Below are positions 4,927 through 7,961 of a stretch of DNA of 7,961 bases, piece by piece. Position 1 is the stretch's first letter; each line of letters begins with the position of its first letter. The DNA comes from Microcaldota archaeon (GTDB lineage Archaea > Micrarchaeota > Micrarchaeia > Micrarchaeales > CABMGC01): the NCBI GenBank assembly GCA_021805625.1, contig JAJZEU010000046.1, positions 1 to 7,961 of the forward strand, given 5' to 3'. Position numbers and translations under genes: made by a program. The notes under the pieces are model-generated. The model had not been told where the DNA came from and did not search any database. It saw nothing but the letters and a program-made list of their open reading frames with translations.

Positions 4927-6246
4927 ATGGGTAAGAATAAAACAACAACGGCATTATTTGGTCATTTCAGACCACGATTTTTTATCATCTTAAGCATTGT
5001 TATTATAGCACTTGCCTTAAGTTATGTGGCATATAGTTATGCTACACCTACGTATATGCTAGCAGGTAGCGGTTTAAACAGTTCTTTGAATAGCTCAATT
5101 AACGCTACATATTCAATCGCAGGGAACGGGGAACATAATTTAACTATAGAGGTAACCATACTGAATGGGCTACATGGAGGTATGTCTGGCGTTGCAGTCG
5201 GTGCTAGAACGAATATAGGTACTGTAACATCCTGTACAACCCAAAACGGTACATGCTTTATTCATTATGCACCACCAAGAACTGCAAATTACGAAAACGC
5301 TATCTTGTTTGTAAATGTTGGTGGATTGCATAAAAATATAAATGTAAATGTGACTCCAGATTACCCTACCCAGCTTTTACTAACTGCCAACATGACAAAT
5401 CAAAGTATACTTACATTTACAAATTCTAATGTGCGCTTTTCAGTCAAAGCTATAGACGCGTTTGGAAATTCTGCACCAAATGGAACAGAAATTAATTTTA
5501 GTATGCCTTATAATAATGGTAATTCAGGCTACCTTTCCGCTACTTCTTGCTTAACTGTTAACGGCATGTGTAATACAACTTACTTTGCTCCGCAGAGTCC
5601 AACTGCGGTTTACATTGTAGCAAGTTCAGATAAAATAACAGGATCTTTTGATATTACTGTGCTTTCTAGGCTAATAAAAACAAATGTACTTAATTTTGGA
5701 AATGGTGGTTTTTGTATAGCTTCCACTCAGCCACCATATTCTTATGAAGATACGTATCTTAGATCAGGAGAAAACATAACGTGGAGTCTAAACCAAACTC
5801 TCCCTATAAGTGCTGCGTTTGTTCTTAATGGTTATGGAGCATTTGTTAACTTTACTAATTTAGTACAGAATGCTAACGCGCAGTTTGTCAATTTTATAAA
5901 TAACTGCTTCAATACGGGAGGTTTTTATGGTTTCAATAGTTCAAATGCTCTCTGCCAAGCTTATGACACCAACCATGAGGGTTTTAATCCTTATTTAGAT
6001 TTGCAAAGTGGTATACAGAACTTAAATCCAGTCGTAGCATATATGCCCACACAGGCTAATTATTCTTATGTTGGGAATTTCAATTTTTATGCTCCAGTTT
6101 CTAACATGTATTACTTTGTCGTATTTCCAATAGATGCGCCAGCAGCCCAGCCATTTGCATTGCCTTCAAGCGGCAATCCACTTGCATATAATCCATACTG
6201 TTATGGAAATTCATATGTATATAACACGACTATTTATGGCAAGTAA
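4927..6246 (+). CDS. Membrane-anchored surface protein with two Ig-like modules, heavily sequon-rich
   Basis: A predicted secreted or cell-surface protein of 439 aa. A basic N-terminus (MGKNK, then RPR at about 15-17) precedes one hydrophobic segment at about 18-40, either a signal peptide or an anchor; no lipobox is seen and there is no second membrane helix. The rest is strand-rich and Asn/Ser/Thr-rich, with about 17 N-x-S/T sequons, suggesting an N-glycosylated exterior. Two Ig-like (invasin/Big-type) modules share one motif: SCTTQNGTC (102-110) followed by YAPP, and SCLTVNGMC (207-215) followed by YFAPQ. Each is C-x6-C, probably a disulfide hairpin. A different C-terminal region (about 255-439) contains C263, C327, C343 and C425 and a beta-type YYFVVFPID block. 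An ATG at 4916 is out of frame, so 4927 is the start. The gene reads as more A/T-rich than its left neighbours, in keeping with element cargo. Function could be adhesion, pilus-like, virion or host-surface decoration; unknown. Confidence 0.75.
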   Translation: MGKNKTTTALFGHFRPRFFIILSIVIIALALSYVAYSYATPTYMLAGSGLNSSLNSSINATYSIAGNGEHNLTIEVTILNGLHGGMSGVAVGARTNIGTVTSCTTQNGTCFIHYAPPRTANYENAILFVNVGGLHKNINVNVTPDYPTQLLLTANMTNQSILTFTNSNVRFSVKAIDAFGNSAPNGTEINFSMPYNNGNSGYLSATSCLTVNGMCNTTYFAPQSPTAVYIVASSDKITGSFDITVLSRLIKTNVLNFGNGGFCIASTQPPYSYEDTYLRSGENITWSLNQTLPISAAFVLNGYGAFVNFTNLVQNANAQFVNFINNCFNTGGFYGFNSSNALCQAYDTNHEGFNPYLDLQSGIQNLNPVVAYMPTQANYSYVGNFNFYAPVSNMYYFVVFPIDAPAAQPFALPSSGNPLAYNPYCYGNSYVYNTTIYGK

Positions 6247-6273
6247 AAAGATGTGTTAAGAATATGCACATAA

Positions 6274-6750
6274 TCAGCCATAGTACTTGCTTATTCTCTT
6301 TGCTGTAGTCTGTTTGTATTTGCCAGCTAGAGTATCGGCATTTGTTTTATATGATATTTTCCTCACTATGCCTAGTATACGCAGCGTTTCCCGTACTCTG
6401 AAAACATCTTCCTCGTCTTCCCAGTCATATGTATACACTACTATTACCCTTGCCTTGCTTGATGCTAGCGGATTTGGCCTTGCTGTTGATACTTTAGCTG
6501 AGTACCCTAGCTTCCCTTCCTCTGTTGCATTTTTGATTTTAGCCCAGTATTTATCTATCCAATCTATCGACAGATATATCAGCCATTTTCCAGCACGTTC
6601 GGTGGGTTTTTTGAAATCACTGGTTTTACATTCTGCACCAAGCCAATACACATCAATTACTTCAGACGGTTTAAGCTCGTTACGAACTGGTTCGCCTTGT
6701 CTTTCTTGCGTAACTTTTGAACAGCTAACAGCATCTGTCATATAGTACAT
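6274..6750 (-). CDS. BLES03/DUF1917-like protein ('putative phosphothreonine lyase domain' family)
   Basis: A 158-aa soluble protein resembling the family related to human C11orf68 (BLES03), whose prokaryotic members are often annotated as putative phosphothreonine lyase domain proteins; their biochemical activity is not established. Recognisable blocks, from memory of the family, are GKWLIYL (54-60), WIDKYWAKIKNATEEGKLG (about 64-82), SAKVSTARPNP (84-94), VYTYDWEDEEDVFRVRETLR (105-124), LGI (126-128) and SYKTNADTLAGKY (133-145). No signal or membrane segment is present. It is the last gene of the minus-strand cassette, 18 bases after the winged-helix gene. An AGGT a few bases before the ATG at 6750 may serve as a ribosome-binding site; the in-frame ATG at residue 4 is an alternative. 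It converges on the surface protein gene with a 27-base gap. Family call is good; the catalytic claim is only a database-style label. Confidence 0.72.
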   Translation of the reverse strand: MYYMTDAVSCSKVTQERQGEPVRNELKPSEVIDVYWLGAECKTSDFKKPTERAGKWLIYLSIDWIDKYWAKIKNATEEGKLGYSAKVSTARPNPLASSKARVIVVYTYDWEDEEDVFRVRETLRILGIVRKISYKTNADTLAGKYKQTTAKRISKYYG

Positions 6751-6768
6751 TGGATTACCTGATTAAAC

Positions 6769-7686
6769 CTATTCTAAGCTTGTCGACGGAACTTCTGCCA
6801 GCGGTTCGCAAAGCGAACCGCTGGGATTCACGATTTCTTTCATTCTCTTTATTATTTCTTCACGATTAAAGGGTTTAACTAAAAACTCTTCTGTCATTTT
6901 ATAGAGGCTTATCGCGTCTTCTACTGCATAAGCAGGGTGCACAGCCTCAAGCTCGTCGCCACCCAAAGACCTGTCAGTTATAATACGTTTATTTCCGTCC
7001 GTAGGGTCTAAAATCTCCAATCTTGAGCCTCCATTGTTAGAGAACTTAGCTATGGGGTTATTAGTTAATGCTATATGTTTCTGTAGAATCTTAATTCTTA
7101 GCGTATCTTTGTCTATACGTTTGAATTTTAGACCTAATTTATTTTCAAGATCTATAAACTCTTTGACCCAATCATTCATGCCTTCGTTGTCAACTGCATA
7201 TAAGTTTTCTGTATCATCTGCGTATATCTCTGATGGGTATAGCAACAAACTTCTTGGCCTAAGTATTGCTTTTGATTTGTTGTACGTAAATACACCCGAA
7301 GCCTGATTTTTTAGTCCATCGGGTTTATATCTTATTTTTTCCCTGTCTAGTATTTGTAGAGGCTCGTATTTGTCAAGCGGATTAAGTAATTCGCACTTTG
7401 CTATAATCCCATGTAAACGAAACATGGAGGGCTTATAAGTAAAGCAATTATACCCCCATCGAGCTATTTTTGCAATTGCAGCCGTACCTAACGAAGTAAG
7501 CACAAGTTCGTTTATTATACCTACCCTCTTCTTTACAAAATAGCCGTGTTTTTGTAATATGTCAGTTCGCTGACTGACGGCAGATTTGCTAATCCCTAGC
7601 TCTTTAACCATCTGATCTTGCGTAGATCCATTTGCTATTAACACAAAGATTTTGCTTGCTTTATCATCAGGTGTATAATCTCGCAT
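6769..7686 (-). CDS. Winged-helix DNA-binding protein of mobile-element type
   Basis: A 305-aa protein with an N-terminal helix-turn-helix at about 9-47 (DDKASKIFVLIANGSTQDQM, VKELGISKSAVSQRTDILQK) and a wing-like segment at about 48-70 (HGYFVKKRVGIINELVLTSL). The remaining 230 residues include FRLHGIIAKCELLNPL (89-104), a basic central part, and IITDRSLGGDELEAVH (235-250) followed by AVEDAISLY. This layout, HTH then an RLH-type block then a D-x-S-x-G-x-x-E-L-E block, resembles proteins I associate with archaeal plasmids and viruses, probably transcriptional or replication-associated; I cannot name the family. GTGA overlapping the previous stop, four bases before the ATG at 7686, is a plausible archaeal ribosome-binding site, and the gap to the upstream gene is four bases, so the two are almost certainly cotranscribed. 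Residues 288-297 are encoded by a perfect 12-bp palindrome, which may have been added to the end of an older reading frame. Confidence 0.7.
   Translation of the reverse strand: MRDYTPDDKASKIFVLIANGSTQDQMVKELGISKSAVSQRTDILQKHGYFVKKRVGIINELVLTSLGTAAIAKIARWGYNCFTYKPSMFRLHGIIAKCELLNPLDKYEPLQILDREKIRYKPDGLKNQASGVFTYNKSKAILRPRSLLLYPSEIYADDTENLYAVDNEGMNDWVKEFIDLENKLGLKFKRIDKDTLRIKILQKHIALTNNPIAKFSNNGGSRLEILDPTDGNKRIITDRSLGGDELEAVHPAYAVEDAISLYKMTEEFLVKPFNREEIIKRMKEIVNPSGSLCEPLAEVPSTSLE
6798..6824. repeat. Perfect 12-bp inverted repeat with a 3-base loop inside a coding end
   Basis: CCAGCGGTTCGC at 6798-6809 and GCGAACCGCTGG at 6813-6824 are exact reverse complements around AAA. The G/C-rich hairpin stands out in an A/T-rich region and encodes residues 288-297 near the C-terminus of the winged-helix protein. 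No T tract follows on either strand within the usual distance, so it is not a classical terminator. It could be an operator for the protein it ends, an RNA hairpin that adjusts expression of the downstream BLES03-like gene, or a small palindromic insertion. Confidence 0.85.
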
Positions 7687-7690
7687 AGGC

Positions 7691-7921
7691 TCACGTGCGT
7701 ATATAGTACGGTAAAGGTTGTGAAGTTAAGGCAAACTGACTGTTGTTAATAGCAAAAACTATCTGCATTTTCTCTTTGGGCTTAAGAGCATCAAGCTTAG
7801 CTTGGATAATAATCAGCATTTCCCTAAGCTCATGGCTTAGCGATTTTTGATTTTCTGGATTTTCAAGTGCCCATCGTACAACGTGAACATATTTTTGAAT
7901 ATCAGCATCACTTACTGTCAT
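7691..7921 (-). CDS. Small helical protein of unknown function (76 aa)
   Basis: A 76-residue acidic-to-neutral protein, not recognised. Residues about 4-48 look helical with spaced hydrophobics (IQKYVHVVRWALENP, HELREMLIIIQAKLDALK); the C-terminal third (MQIVFAINNSQFALTSQPLP) looks strand-like or extended. There are no cysteines, signal or membrane helix. A purine-rich GAGGGGGAT lies about five bases before the ATG at 7921, a convincing ribosome-binding site. Its stop lies four bases before the start of the winged-helix gene and its start overlaps a possible upstream reading frame, so it is an internal gene of the minus-strand cassette. Small proteins beside an HTH gene in mobile elements are often partners or copy-control factors; that is only contextual inference. 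Confidence 0.6.
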   Translation of the reverse strand: MTVSDADIQKYVHVVRWALENPENQKSLSHELREMLIIIQAKLDALKPKEKMQIVFAINNSQFALTSQPLPYYIRT

Positions 7922-7961
7922 CTTTATCCCCCTCTCTTTTTATCGCTTCATGAATAAGGTA
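7908..7961 (-). CDS. Possible C-terminal tail of an upstream gene, cut by window edge
   Basis: In the frame entering at 7961 the minus strand encodes 17 residues (YLIHEAIKREGDKDDSK) and then TGA at 7908-7910. The charged, lysine-rich ending looks like a natural C-terminus, and the frame would overlap the start of the 76-aa gene by 14 bases, typical of tightly packed operons. Only 17 codons are visible, so this could be chance, and no family can be assigned. Confidence 0.35.
   Translation of the reverse strand, partial: YLIHEAIKREGDKDDSK

Noticed and set aside
6287..6745. Plus-strand open frame of 152 codons with a hydrophobic N-terminus resembling a signal peptide
   Set aside because: It is the antisense shadow of the BLES03-like gene, whose minus-strand translation matches family blocks along its length.
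6772..6787. Adjacent restriction-site-like sequences (AAGCTT, GTCGAC) suggesting cloning vector
   Set aside because: The surrounding bases continue the winged-helix reading frame and do not match a polylinker order; six-base sites occur by chance.
6798..6824. Hairpin as an intrinsic terminator
   Set aside because: There is no T tract after it on either strand and it lies inside a coding frame that continues into a closely spaced downstream gene.
7034..7306. Plus-strand open frame of 90 codons
   Set aside because: Antisense shadow of the winged-helix protein gene; no independent start signal or recognisable motif.
3621..7961. A second copy of the tRNA-Ala 3' end as a right attachment site
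   Set aside because: Reading through the segment, no stretch matching the T-arm and acceptor sequence of 3596-3620 was found; short partial matches could have been missed without a computed search.
1..7961. CRISPR array or long tandem repeats
   Set aside because: No regularly spaced direct repeats were seen anywhere in the window.

Overview
The window looks archaeal. The evidence is a class I (archaeal) CCA-adding enzyme, a tRNA-Ala interrupted after position 37 by a bulge-helix-bulge intron and lacking an encoded CCA, TATA-like boxes about 26 bases ahead of starts with very short or absent leaders, a double Lrp-type regulator, and an archaeal tyrosine recombinase with a zinc ribbon. The heavy use of ATA, AGG and AGA codons and the compact layout would suit an ARMAN/DPANN-type or Thermoplasmata-like archaeon. 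That placement is a guess; the sequence does not settle it.

The left part (1-3620) reads as a core-type chromosome. It holds the N-terminal 275 codons of the CCA-adding enzyme (minus strand, running off the left edge). A 322-base divergent intergenic region with several TATA-like elements follows. Next is an EamA/DMT-family ten-helix transporter with an unusual soluble C-terminal domain of about 140 residues. Its 3' end overlaps by 37 bases the 3' end of a convergent regulator built from two Lrp/AsnC modules. Then comes an intron-containing tRNA-Ala(CGC) with an odd D-loop/T-loop elbow.

The right part (3621-7961) looks like the left end of an integrated mobile element. A complete tyrosine integrase starts 75 bases past the tRNA 3' end, the classic arrangement for integration into a tRNA gene. 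Next is an N-terminally anchored, sequon-rich surface protein with two Ig-like modules that share a Cys-hairpin motif. A minus-strand cassette follows. In transcription order it contains a possible C-terminal tail of an unseen gene at the right edge, a 76-residue helical protein, a winged-helix DNA-binding protein of 305 residues whose last codons carry a perfect 12-bp palindrome, and a 158-residue BLES03/DUF1917-like ('putative phosphothreonine lyase domain') protein. No second copy of the tRNA 3' end was seen by eye, so the right attachment site, if there is one, lies beyond the window.

Within the element, the integrase would handle integration and excision, and the winged-helix protein is the likely regulator or replication-associated DNA-binding factor. 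The surface protein would be displayed outside the cell, and the BLES03-like and 76-residue proteins are unexplained cargo.
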